Part shown: positions 25,862-38,100 of the stretch, piece by piece
Position numbering within the stretch: position 1 is the stretch's first letter
Layout: every line of letters starts with the position of its first letter
NCBI GenBank assembly: GCA_020137815.1
Contig: CM035360.1
Coordinates: forward strand, 4,017,558-4,081,557
DNA: 64,000 bases
Source of the DNA: Hormiphora californensis
Lineage: Eukaryota > Ctenophora > Tentaculata > Cydippida > Pleurobrachiidae
Direction of reading: 5' to 3'
Notes under the pieces: model-generated
Told to the model about the DNA's origin: nothing
Databases searched by the model: none
What the model saw: only the letters and a program-made list of their open reading frames with translations
Made by a program: the position numbers and the translations under genes

Positions 25862-28248
25862 CTATATGACCCGTTTCACTAAACTAGAACTCACGTTTAT
25901 GGCTGTGTTGGCCTGCAGAACATTACAGACCCTTCGTCTGGGTATCATCTTGAACATGTCGTTGTGCACTAGATTTATCCAGGGGTTTATCGCAGCATTC
26001 AGGGTAAACATCAACCCGAGACCTTTAGTAGAGATAATATGCAATCATGATCAGTGAGATTAATATTCTGACTGTATAATTATCACTTATCAGATCCTGA
26101 ATCGCGGGTTAAACCTTCCTTCATATAGGTACACACATGTGAACTAACCAATAATGATGGCGTATGGATTATCTTCAGTCAGCTGGCCGCTGTTTCCTTT
26201 CAGCAGATCTATGAACTCTTGAAGGGCCACATACATGATACCCGTATAGCAAGCCAGACAGTTTAGGACAAACAGAATGGTTCGGATCATGTCCTTTCGA
26301 GATCTGTCCTCCACCTGAAGTTGCATAATATGGATTTCTCAATTTTGAATTTGAGAGAATGAATGAATCACATTACAATTGTATGGCAGTATGGTGACGT
26401 ATGATAACTTGTCGAGACTCGAGAGGTGTTAATTTACAGTGTCAACACCTGTGTCCAAAGCCCCTGCCCCTTATAATGACCCATTACTACCAGCATGGCA
26501 GTGGTGGTGACGTAGCATGCTTTTTGTAAAGCCATCGTCGTCACTTTTCATTTGTCCAAAAACTCATGGATTCCCCCGAAATACATTGCCCAAAATTACA
26601 CCCAGAAATTGGTAAATTATGAAGGAAACCACGTACCAGATTACCGTTGGAGAAATGACAATTCTTGATCGTAAAAAGATCCTCTCTCCGTCGGAAAAGA
26701 TAAACAATACGAGCTATTAGCATAGCGCTGACAAGAAGAAGAATAGACAGGGGAATGATGACACAAATTGCGTTGTAGAGAGACAACCTGAAACATTTTG
26801 GTTAGAACACGTCATGACGCGTCATCTTTATGAAGGAGAAACACATTTTTTATGAAGGAGCAGCGTTCCTACCATTTGATCTGTTTTGAGTCTCCCTCTC
26901 CCATGCCCTCGTAGGCACATTTTGAGACACGGTGCTTGTAGCCACTGCCCTTGTTCAGGACGGGGAAACAACAGATAACAATGAGAGCCACCCAGAAGTG
27001 AACCAGAACTATCGCCGTGGTCTTTTTCGAGAGAAGATAATACCTGTTCCTGTAAATATGTGTGATCGCGTATGGAATTTCTAGGAAAATAGAACTCGAT
27101 TCCTATGACAATAGTGGCCACTGCAGCAGCGGGGGACCTGTAATTGCAAACACTATCTAAATTATAAACGGGGGACCTGTTTCAAATACGTACTCTCGGG
27201 AGCGTAGAGGATTAGAGTAGAGGATTAGTTTAGTAACAGCTAGGTATGCAATACTGAACAGGATCACTGAGGATAGGATCTTTTCTGTGTTAACCAACCA
27301 ATATGTACACACTGTTTTCACCTGGTGATGCAATAGAAAGGGTTACATTTTGAAGGTGCCAGATGCTTTTCTTATACTGGGGCCTGGGCATTGATTCTAT
27401 TTGAAGACTGTGATCGAGATTTTCAAAATCACTGGCAGCTGGCCTAACCTTACCGATCTGCAATTGAGAGAGAGCACCCTTGTCCAAATAATAAAGCTCT
27501 AAAACCGGTGCTACTTTGTTGAGCGGAGAAAACTCACAACAAGTGCTATACTATAAGATTTTCATGAAAAGCTGCTGCTGCGTACTGTTTCAATATTTCG
27601 AAAAATCAAGAGAAAAAGTAAAGACTATCTAGAACTAGATAAAGACTATCTAGAACTAGATAGAAGAAGATAACTATTCTCCTGTTCTCAATCACCATGA
27701 ACTGACCTGTTCCGGTGAAAGGTACCAGTTTGGAATGGTTCTATCGCCTGATAGAAGGGCCGGTGCAGTGACTATCCAGGAAGTCGCCCCTGTTACCTGA
27801 TAATGAAAGGGGATAATTATTAATTAATTAATGAAAGGGGATAATTATTGGAGAGGATAGTTAAAGAGGATAATTATTAGATTATAATAGAGGATGATTA
27901 AAGGGGATAAAGTTAAAGATGATAGTTGTGTGGTAAAACTGGTGGTCTGTCAGTGCGAGAACTGTGGTCAGAGCATTGGCCTGACAGCTGGTGGTAGGGA
28001 AATATGTGAACGAGCTGTAAACAGACGCAGCTCCTTACCAGTCCTGCAAAGGCGATGTTAACATAAATCACAGTTGTAAAGTTGCTCCTTCCCCTCCAGA
28101 AAACGCGTGTCATAAGGGCAATGGCAGCACCGTTTCCCAGCACTGCTACAACGCTACATATCACCATGGCAACGCCCAGGGCAATATCCAGCGTTGGATT
28201 GTTGTCCAGGACAGGGGTAGTCGAGTTGGAGAGATAAAAGGGAGTCAT
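25862..28248 (-). CDS. Rhodopsin-like GPCR with a 4-nt microexon
   Basis: Seven-transmembrane receptor; ligand unknown. Minus-strand exons: 28039-28248 (TM1 VLGNGAAIALM, TM2 start), 27707-27796 (TM2 end, PNWYLSPEQ), 27454-27457 (inferred microexon), 27177-27284 (TM3, LAVTKLILYSNPLRSR, where TKL replaces DRY), 26873-27080 (TM4 VHFWVALIVICC and loop-2 Cys), 26637-26787 (TM5), 26149-26314 (TM6) and 25862-26022 (TM7, NPWIN for NPxxY). All junctions use AG/GT and the total is 1,098 bases, about 365 residues. Exon 2 ends in phase 0 and the TM3 exon begins with two extra bases, so a 3n+1 exon is needed; ATCG at 27454 has a good acceptor and a GTAAGG donor. The gene is convergent with the SLC35E2-like gene, about 930 bases apart. 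There is no close similarity to the receptor at 10.6 kb. Confidence 0.75.
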
Positions 28249-29088
28249 GGTTGGGGATCAACTAGTTGCGGTTAGAGTTTTAGAGGTTTATTTGAACAGT
28301 GACAAATAGTGTGGCAAGCTGCAAGGAAGGGAAACACAATGTTTAGCAACCAAACTCGAGAAAAAAACAGATCCGTGACATGCCGCGTTATAGAGCAAAG
28401 ATCTGATCACACTGATCTGACGGGAGGATCATAAGCTGCTATGGGGTATCAGTATAACATATGTGATATATGAATCACTCCTCCACCTGCAGCTGACTCT
28501 CAAATCTGGACCAACTTAGAAGCAGGAAGCTGAATCTTCTCTCTCTCTATCTCTTCTCTTTCAATCTCTTCTCTCTCAATCTCTCTTTGAGAGATAACAT
28601 TTCTCTCTCAATCTCTCCTTCGCTAACGGTATTCTAGCTCTGTCATATCCTATATGATGGGTCAATGCTAAATACCGGCTAGGAGGACCTGCTGCAGCTG
28701 GTGCAGGATCACCTACATGTTATAGGCCCCCCCCACTAAAGATGGTGTGAAAACATGATGGCCACACCACTGAGATAGCGAGCCAGTCATTAGTCCAATA
28801 TATAATGGCAATATATACCATAGTCGTTAGCCCTAGATAATACCATGTGATACTCTTATTGTTCGAGATAAGAGTGGAATAATGACCAAGTACCCCTTCA
28901 GTCTTCCCTCAATTCAAGAAAAGCTGTGATTTTATTGCTGGCTGCTGCTCAATTCAATATTTTTTAGCCCTGCACCGGCTGCCACAAAAACATCATTATC
29001 AAATAATAAGCCGCTGTATTGTATAGTGCAACCTATGTTTTGAGTTTATCTGTCAGAGCATTGACTTGGCCCATTCTCATTTCAAACA

Positions 29089-29156
29089 CTGTCTGGCGCC
29101 GCGACCCTATCTGAGCGCAGTGTCGAATCAAATTGTGGTATGGCGCCGCCATACAG
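29089..29156. repeat. GGCGCC-palindrome short repeat, copy 2
   Basis: CTGTCTGGCGCCG at the left, GGCGCCGCCATACAG at the right, with the conserved core ATCTGAGCGC..GAATCAAATTG. Same family as 15346. Confidence 0.8.
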
Positions 29157-29639
29157 TTCAAACAGCAGATCATTTCACCTAGTTTACTGTTGAGTTGACC
29201 ATCGGTGCCGGAGCTCGAGGCACTGCCGAAAAAACACTGGTGTATCGCTCTAGAGGATCTATATCCTCTATAGAATACCCTTTATAGAAATAAAACTAGA
29301 TGTGATCAAAATGAGAATTGAGAAGAAAATTAAGTATGTAGTACATACTTAATTTTCTACATAATGTACTGGACTTCCTTTCAAACAGAAGTAGGAAAAA
29401 TTTCAAAAGGGCACACAATGATTGTATGTTCAAATGAGCCCTTCAAAATCACATACTCACAGATAGAGATACGTCAATTGAAGCATACCTGGATTTAATA
29501 TGTGTCACTAACTATCCAAATAGACACATGCAATGCAGGTGGAGACTGGAGGGGGCCGGGGCACCAGCAGCAGCCGTAACGGTAACAATGGTGCATGGGG
29601 CAATCTCTATCCCTCGAAGAGCGCAGGGAGAGGGCGGAG

Positions 29640-30175
29640 AGGAGAGAGAAAGAGAGGAGGAAGAGGCGAGAGAGGAGAGAGGAGAGAGAGCGAGAGAGGC
29701 GACGAGGAGCAGAGAGAGCGAGAGAGAGAGAGGAGAGCGAGAGGAGGAGGGAGAGGAGGCAGAGCGCGGGGAGAGAGAGAGGGGGCAGAGCGCGAGAGAG
29801 AGAGAGAGGGAGGAGAGAGAGAGCAGGGAGCGATCGAAGAGCGGCGAGCGAGAGCGAGAGAGAGAGAGGAGAGAGAGAGGGGGGAGAGCGAGGAGAGAGG
29901 GAGGGAGGGGAGGAGAGGGAGAGGAGAGAGAGAGAGAGAGAGAGAGAGGAGGGCGAGAGAGACGAGTAGAGGAGAAGAGAGAGAGAGAGAGATAGAGAGA
30001 GAGAGAGGAGAAGAGAAGGAGAGAGAGAGAGAGCAGCGAAGTAGAGAGACGCTCTCTGTCTCTCTCTATCCCTCTATCTCTCTTCATCTCTCTCTCTCTC
30101 TATCCCTCTATCTCTCTTCATCTCTCTCTCTCTCTCTCTCTCTCTCCCGGTCTCTCTCTCTCTCAGTCCCTTCCT
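29640..30175. repeat. GA-rich block switching to CT-rich block
   Basis: Purine-rich GAGA with GC interruptions from 29640 to about 30045, then pyrimidine-rich CTCT to about 30175. The two halves could fold on each other. Arg/Glu-rich and Ser/Leu-rich open frames here are low-complexity artefacts. Confidence 0.9.
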
Positions 30176-30712
30176 AGTTCCTCCCCCGGCCCCGGTCCCT
30201 CTCTTTTTCTCACCCACAAGGCCCTCTTGTGAGTGACATTTGACGCGAGATATGACGATTATCCAAGTTCATTTATCCGTTACGCTTATAAATGAACTCA
30301 ACTAATTGTGTAAAAGTTGGATTAAAAATAAGGATTGTTATTGTTAGCCGTTAGGTTAGGCAACCACGGAAAATAAATTGTTGCAAATAATAATAGGTTG
30401 CAAATAGGTAGATAGCGCTCTCCTCCTCTAAACAAAATATTGAAGCCGCTGCAGCAGCATGAATGACCGATTCTTCAGGTCTCCCAAAACGGTTCAAACA
30501 CCTGCTAGGTATCATGTTTCAGTGTCTGGACTGAGGAGATAGAGAGATCATGCAACTTCAGTTGATGATTCTAACACGCCATGATCCTCTACACGTGGTG
30601 AGAGGGGATGCCGGATGGTATTCAATAATTTGGTGAGGCCAATACACAAGTAATGAAACGTGTTAATTTGATATCGGTGGAAAATTAATGACAGCATTTT
30701 GGGGTGACCCCC

Positions 30713-31245
30713 GGAGTACCGATTGCCCTCTGTACCAATCGGTACAGAGCGAATCGGTACATAGGGTCTAAATAAAAGGAGGGGTTCCGACGAATTGGTG
30801 ATGGGAACATCGTCGGTACACAGGGCGCCCTACTCCTCTAGCCTCCTTTTCTCCCTCTGTACCGACGATAACCCTAACGATACCAAGAGGAACAATACCC
30901 TAACCATCACCCTAACACCGAACCTAAACGATAACCAGTCTTCGTAACCAGTCTTCGTAACCAGTCTTCGTAACCAGTCTTCGTATTTGGCCTGTCGGCC
31001 AAATTCTCGAGCTCCCTCTCTATCCGTGGCGCCCCACAGTCTGTCAGTACACTGTATAGAGGGTGAAAAAGAGGGGTCAGATGCCCTCTGCTGCAGTACC
31101 TATTGTCGGTACAGAGGGCCTAAAGGAGGGGTCGGGTCCCCTGTGTACCGACGATGTTCCCATCACCAATTCGCCCGACCCCTCCTTTAGACCCTCTGTA
31201 CCGATTCCCTCTGTACCGATCAGTACAGAGGGCAATCGGTACTCC
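30713..31245. mobile_element. Foldback element, about 530 bp
   Basis: The left end GGAGTACCGATTGCCCTCTG is the reverse complement of the right end. The arms (about 130 bp) share GGTGATGGGAACATCGTCGG in inverted orientation. The loop has a 13-bp tandem (TAACCAGTCTTCG, four copies at about 30933-30985). No transposase frame is present. Confidence 0.75.
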
Positions 31246-31598
31246 ACTATTCCGGGACCCGGGTATGCACCTCCCGATGGCCCCAACATGTTTTTTTCAC
31301 CCGATGAACCTGCACGGTATAATACCAATACCGGCAATACCGTCCGAATTTGTGGAGATATCATATCTCGACAAAAAGAAAAACGTAGATTTAAAAAAGG
31401 GTTGCAATCAATTATTAAAATAGCTCTACAAATTCATTAAAAAGAAAGCACATTTACTGATCACTCATCACATATATCTTCTGCATTTCATAACATTAAT
31501 GTCCGCTCATAAATCAACATTGCCATCAAAATCGGTGTGTATATAATTCATCACACAACTGTACAAACAGACACTCACACACACAAACAAATCTATAT

Positions 31599-31667
31599 TG
31601 TCTGGCGGCGCCAGACCCCGATTTGATTCTCAGTGCGCTCAGATGGGGTCCGCGGGGCGCCAAACAG
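31599..31667. repeat. GGCGCC-palindrome short repeat, copy 3 (inverted)
   Basis: TGTCTGGCGGCGCCAGACCC at the left and the core in reverse orientation (GATTTGATTCTCAGTGCGCTC) show the same family inverted relative to 15346. Confidence 0.75.
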
Positions 31668-31935
31668 CACATCTACTAACACGTAGCCCCCTCGGGAAGC
31701 TGTGTGTTATATTAAATATTGTTCAATGTCTAACTGGGTTTGTCAGCAACACATTCCGCCCCTTGATACAGTACGGTATCTCAGTGTGGTATCGTACTAA
31801 CTCCGACAGGTTTGTGTGGGATACCTCCCCTGGTTTTAGTAGCCCAATAGCAACCCGCCCATTTTCACGCTTACCCAATCTGAAATCGTTGAAAAATTAA
31901 TAATTACCGCTGATTGTTTATTAGCTGCATAATCA

Positions 31936-32045
31936 GTGAGGAAGTTTAGTTTTCTCCTTCCGGCTGTACAAAATGAGTAGTCTGGTCTTATTGTAGAAAA
32001 ACGCGGTAAAACCCACCGGAATTGGAGAAAACTAAACTTTCTCAC
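31936..32045. mobile_element. Small hairpin element
   Basis: GTGAGGAAGTTTAGTTTTCT at 31936 pairs with AGAAAACTAAACTTTCTCAC ending at about 32045. The arms are about 30 bp and the loop about 50 bp. It is a MITE-sized foldback in the intron after the last recognised SH2 exon. Confidence 0.6.
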
Positions 32046-32142
32046 AAATGAATCACCGTATCATGATGATATTTATGTTATTTGAATATTTGAGGAAATA
32101 TATATATCGGTGTTCCAAGGAAGATCTCTACAGTCTACTCAC

Positions 32143-35100
32143 CTAGTATGTTCAAAGCGCCCGTTCGATAGAAATGTAATGACATAGGGGAAGTTTGGAT
32201 CTCGGGTTGAGTTCCTTATCAGATAACAACTGGGCCGTCCCTGAAAAATTAGGATATTAGAACAGGAATCTGCACTGCCAGAGCATTGGCCTGACCCTAT
32301 TCTCGCGCGAGAACTGTGGTCAGAGCATTGGCCTGGCAGAATCTGCAGCGATTAGAAAATGTAGCGGAAATATAGACTCTAAGCTATGCTGGACAGAAAG
32401 AAAGATAGAGAGAAATGAAGTATCAGAAATAGTTTGATATAGTGTACATACGTCTTTGTTTAGGAGTTCGTGTGCCTGTTCCCGATCCATGTTTTCAATA
32501 TATCCGATATAGCCGGGAATAATCTGAAACAATTAAAAACAATAATTGACTTAATTACCTCCACTAATTGACCTTCTATCACCCCATACTAACTTCACCC
32601 TTTCACTAATTGCTCCTTCTACATAATGCCCCAACTGATTAATTACCTCTGCCTCCCCGTCCATATACATGTCCTCAGGATCCTCCTCTTCCTGATCCAT
32701 GTACATGGCCTCCTCCACAATGTCGTCCTCTGGTCGGGGTGGTGGCAGGGTGGTCAGGGATGGGGCTGGTGGGGGTGGGCCACTGGGAAGGGCAGGTGGG
32801 CCACGCCGGGGCGGGGGTCCAGCCGGTTGTGATTTGATTACAATGTCTTCGTATTCACCTATTGGTGATAATATCAAACGAATCAAAAGATCGAGATCGA
32901 ATAGAGATCGAATCAAAAGTTTTGAACGATTAAAGATCGAATCGAGATCGGATCAATATTTTTTAATCATCCAAAGATCGAATCGAGATTGTTTGACAAA
33001 CCCCTTTCCCCCGCGGGTGCCGTTAAATCGGGGTCCGACTGTTATAGTACCTATTTTCGGTGTGGGTGGGCGGAGAGGAGCTCCGGGGGGTGGTGCAAGT
33101 GGTGGTCTGAAGCCTGGAGTGGGCTCTTCTGTTAGGACAGGTGGAGGGTGGTGTTGGGGTCGGTTATTGGCAGCAGCAGGAGGAGGAGGTGCTCCAAACA
33201 GTGCATTTGCTCGGTCCTTAATCGAAGATGGAGGTTTACCCGCTAGTTGTTTCTCTGAGGGGGAAGGGGGGGTTGGCACTTAAAATTTAGGAGTAGTAAA
33301 TAATCGTATTTAGTTGGAGTATAAATTACAAAAATACATTTAAATTAGCTTTTTAGGGTGCAATTAAATCAAGTTGCATGGCACATTCAGAAGTTTTATA
33401 TATAATCCAGAATTTGGTTACATCCAGAAAAGAAGCCTGAAAGTGAAATTTTTAAAGAGTTTCGTGCCGGATAGTATGTTTGTTTACAAGAAAGGAGAAT
33501 ATCGTAGCAATATTCATGCTAGTTTGTTGCATAGTTCACAATATACCCAAGGCTGCAGTTAAGTCAAGACTCAGTCGGCCGACACGGACGGCTCTTGGTT
33601 TTTCTGTAAAGATAGTATAGGGTGCTAAAGGGTGCTAAAGGGTGCTAAAGGGTGCTATAAAACACAGAACCAAAAATATCTGTATACAGACTTACACCAA
33701 AGCCCAAAATTTCAGGAAGTATCGGTTTCGCCATGTGATTTGGTAAACTTCTCCTAAACCATTACTTACATCATGCTTTACACTAGTACCACAATGTACC
33801 ACAATGTACCACAATGTACCACATAAGTACCACACAACTTGCAGTTTTCATAGCAAGAAACGTAGTGTAACAGTACGAGATACAATAACATGTTATAACA
33901 GCTAGAAGTTTTACGTCCATATTATACTGGTGGTGTTCAAGAGACAAGAATTGGCGAGGAACAGCTCTGTACCCATATCAAGACATGAAACACTGTCTGG
34001 CAGCGCCGACCCAAAAGACCGGGTCCGCCAGACAACAATAGCACTGTTATATTACACACGTGGGCTAGCACATGTATCGGACGTGGTACAATACCAATGG
34101 AAGATGTACGGGTCTGAGTTTCAGAGAGAGAAAACCTGCCATGAACTGGCGGCCTTGTTGGTTTGGGGGACATATTGCCTACTGAAATAATACACGTTAT
34201 ATGTGTAGTGATCACTGAAACACATTCAAGGACATATCATGGCTTTGGTCTGTCTGGCGGCGCCAGACCCCCATTTGATTCTCAATTGCAGTACACTCAG
34301 ATAGGGTCGCGGCGTCAGACAGGCTTTGGCAGCTTCCACAGAGATATTTCTCTGTTTCTCTGTGTGTGTTTCGTGACACATGATAGTATCAACTATTTTC
34401 GTTACCTGGACTTGTCAGTTTATTAATATTCGCCGAACCTCCATCAGTAGAAACGGATGTTTGGAACATTTTCAGCCTCGCTTGCAGGATACCTGACCCT
34501 AAAAGTTAATTCCACATTTTGTATTTCAATAGCTCAGTGCAAAGCGCACGAGAACTGTGGTCAGAGCATTGAACTGACAGATGCAAATTTGAATAGATAT
34601 TATGAACTAGGTTGCCTTGCTCGACCCTTAATCTCTCTCCCCGAGCTAGGGTTTGAAAAATGCAATTGAAATGACTGATACTGGTATTATATTTGTTCTA
34701 CATACCTAACGATGGCTCAGTCTCTGTTCGGCGCAACGGTTTTGGGTTGACAATGGGTGGGGGTAATGGCATTGGGTCTCTGACCTCATCATCCTGCACT
34801 GGTTCAGCAGGGGCTATCAGTCCAGGTCGATCTGGTGCTCCCTGATCTGTGGAAACATACCGGGGTTATAATCAATAACATTATTATAAAAGAGGGGAAA
34901 TCCGGGGGGAGGGGGGTCGATCTGTGGAAACATACCGGGGTTATAAAAAAGGGGAAATCCCGGGACCCGGGATTATGTAAAAGTAACAACTCATTTATAT
35001 AAACAAGGCCACACACCCTTCAATGTAAAGTATAATAGTTACCAACATACATACTGATCGATACTGTGTATCAGTGATGTACACATACCCGAGTTATTGT

Positions 35101-38100
35101 TTTTAAACTCCCTAGAGTTTTCATACTGTATTTGTGCCAAGCCAAGCGTCAACCTCCGGGCAAGGTCTGTAAAATCTGCAGACATGTAAATTGCATAATT
35201 AATCAATTGAAGTACATTAATTAATTGAATTACATATATTCATTAATTGAATGAATTAGTTTGTTCTATGATTGTAGAACCTTATAATTTGGTATAACCA
35301 ATTACACTGTCTGTAGTTAGGGGTAATAACACCGAATATCGCCTTGACTGGGAAAAAATTTGTGTCAAGCTGATTTCTTCACTAACGTGTCCCAATGGGT
35401 CCCCTCTAGCCCTCCTGAGTTTTTTCAAACTCGGGATGGGGTGCAACATGTTCATTTCCGGGTTTACTTTGTACCTGCATTTCTAGCCTGAGGCCAAAAG
35501 CGTAACTACTCTTAGGAAAAGAGTAGAGATAAAATCGAGGGCACTAAAGTGATCAGCGTCCTCGCATTAGTGGGGGTAGGTGCCGGAATTAAGTCTCTAT
35601 CTCATCTGGTTAATTAGATAATTGGATAATTAGGTTTGCGCATAACCGTTTTTTGGCTATATGGCTATAGCCACTTCGGAATGGTTTAGAGACTTTTCAT
35701 TGGTGCCATTTTGTAGGCAATAGCCAAGTTGTGGGGGGTCGACGTCGGACTTTCAAGCTCTATCTTCAACCGTTTAGCCGTTATTTGGCTTTTAATATGC
35801 TTAAAATCGGGCTTTTTACCGTATTTTGCTCATTTTGAGCATCTTTAAAGCCAAATAACGACTAAACGGTTGAAGATAGAGCTTAAAAGTCCGACGTCGA
35901 CCCCCCACAACTTGGCTATTGCCTACAAAATGGCACCAATGAAAAGTCTCTAAACCATTCCGAAGTGGCTATAGCCATATAGCCAAAAAACGGTTATGCG
36001 CAAACCTAATTATCCAATTATCTAATTAACCAGATGAGATAGAGACTTAATTCCAGCACCTACCCCCACTAATGCGAGGACGCTGATCACTTTAGTGCCC
36101 TCGATTTTCTCTCTACTCCTTTCCTAAGAGTAGTTACGCTTTTAGCCTCAGGCTAGAAATGCAGGTACAAAGTAAACCCGGAAATGAACATGTTGCACCC
36201 CATCCCGAGTTTGAAAAAACTCAGGAGGGCTAGAGGGGACCCATTGGGACACGTTAGTGAAGAAATCAGCTTGACACAAATTTTTTCCCAGTCACTCGAC
36301 TACTGCCCCTAACTACTGCCCGTGTCTGCTGTCAGAGCATTGGCGGCTGGCGCGGCCATATTCTCATTTCTTTCAAATAACAGCGGTCAGAGCATGTTGG
36401 CCTGACGGCAGCTACATTAACATATGATTACCAATACGGGATGTATAATTAATCTATAACCAATTAACTTAATCAATTAATGATTACACTTAATTACCTC
36501 GTGTCGGTGTCGGAGTTTCCTCAGGTAGATCCTCGGGGGGAGGTGGTGGGGGTAAAGGGGTGTCTGCTGCACTGGGTACTGAAAATAATTTCAAATCAGT
36601 CAATTAATATTAAAATGTACAACCGCCATTGTCTTTGAGAGGTACCCGATATGATGAATGATGACGAATAAAAGAATTCTGCTGCTAGTTACCTTCATTA
36701 TTCATATAAAACTGATCTGCATCCTCTCCTCCCCCTCCCTCTCCTCCTCCTGGTACAAAGTTTTGATACTCATCATTCGGACCAATATCATCCCACTCTT
36801 GTTCCTGATTCATGTACATGCTCTCTGTGGACAAGACACGCGGTAAAAAACACGAAGAGGAGGGGGATTCTACACTTTTAGATCACGGCGTTTAGTCCAA
36901 CCCAATCATACCGCGTGGTGTGGGCCAATAAAAAGGGAGGGTCTTAAATCTTGGATTTCTCCGGCACCTTAATTCCAATGGTTCTGAAATTTTGGCACAA
37001 TCTTGTTGAGCTTATGCCAGATATGTGTACAGAGTTTCAAGTTCAAAAATGCAGAAATTCATTAATGAACCTAAATTCATGTTTTTAAGCCAATGTAGGT
37101 TTTCTCTAGTCCATATTTTTTGTTTTCCAGCAACCTCTTTTGTACTCCACGCCAGATTTGTGATACTGGGTACAACAGAGGGCATTGGAGACCAATTGCA
37201 ATCTTGCTAACAAGATGGTGTGGGCCAATAAAAAGGGAGGGTCTTAAATCTTGGATTTCTCCGGCACCTTAATTCCAATGGTTCTGAAATTTTGGCACAA
37301 TCTTGTTGAGCTTATGCCAGATATGTGTACAGAGTTTCAAGTTCAAAAATGCAGAAATTCATTAATGAACCTAAATTCATGTTTTTAAGCCAATGTTTTT
37401 AAGCCAATGTAGGTTTTCTAGTCCATATTTTTTGTTTTCCAGCAACCTCTTTTGTACTCCACGCCAGATTTGTGATACTGGGTACAACAGAGGGCATTGG
37501 AGACCAATTGCAATCTTGCTAACAAGATTTTGTCACACCCTAGTTACGTTTCTTGTTGCTTGCATGGAGGTCACATGACGCTTGTTGTTACCAATCAGTA
37601 TAAGCATTAGCAAGCTTTCATTAGCAAGGTTTCGATTTACTAATGTCTCAACTAATGGTTTGTTAATGAACTATCGGTTAAATATGCAGTTATTAACGAA
37701 AAGTCGAAAATTTAAAAAAAACCAAAAATTTTAAAAAATTATTTTTTTTTAAAATTTAACAGTTTTTCATACCAGAACGAACTTAAATGATTAAATCATA
37801 ACCCAGTTAGGTTTTAATTTCATCTCTACAGTGCAAATCTCTCATTTTCAGCGAAAATAAATTTTTTGAAACAATGAACATTTTTAATTCATTAATTTCA
37901 CCCACTAAACTTTATTCATTTTTAATGAAATTTCAGATTGCCATTGATAAATGGTAACACTATTGAGTGGCTGCAATTTTGCGATCAAAATCAACTTGGA
38001 ACAAGGGAAAACCTTCAATTAATTAAAAAAACGGGAATTTAAGTTCATTAATGAATATCTGCATTTTTGAACTTGAAACTCTGTACACACATCTGGCATA

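Larger units (their letters stand above)
28260..32142. other. Repeat-rich interval without a recognised gene
   Basis: The 3' part of the adaptor gene's SH2 domain should lie at the high-coordinate end of this interval but was not found. The rest holds CT tracts (28535-28625), a GGCGCC short repeat (29089), a 500-bp GA/CT block (29640-30175), a foldback (30713-31245), another GGCGCC repeat (31599) and a small hairpin element (31936-32045). Confidence 0.5.

Noticed and set aside
27083-27134. Hydrophobic frame AAAVATIVIGIEFYF as an extra transmembrane segment of the second GPCR
   Set aside because: Including it gives eight hydrophobic segments and a frameshift; the acceptor TTCTATTTTCCTAG at 27081 gives a seven-segment, in-phase model instead.
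29512-30177. Arg/Glu-rich frames up to 214 codons and a Ser/Leu-rich antisense frame
   Set aside because: Low-complexity GA/CT block; several phases open at once and no domain.
30273-30320. Minus-strand FTQLVEFIYKRNG followed by stop, like an SH2 C-terminus
   Set aside because: No AG acceptor lies before it and the match is too short; probably chance.
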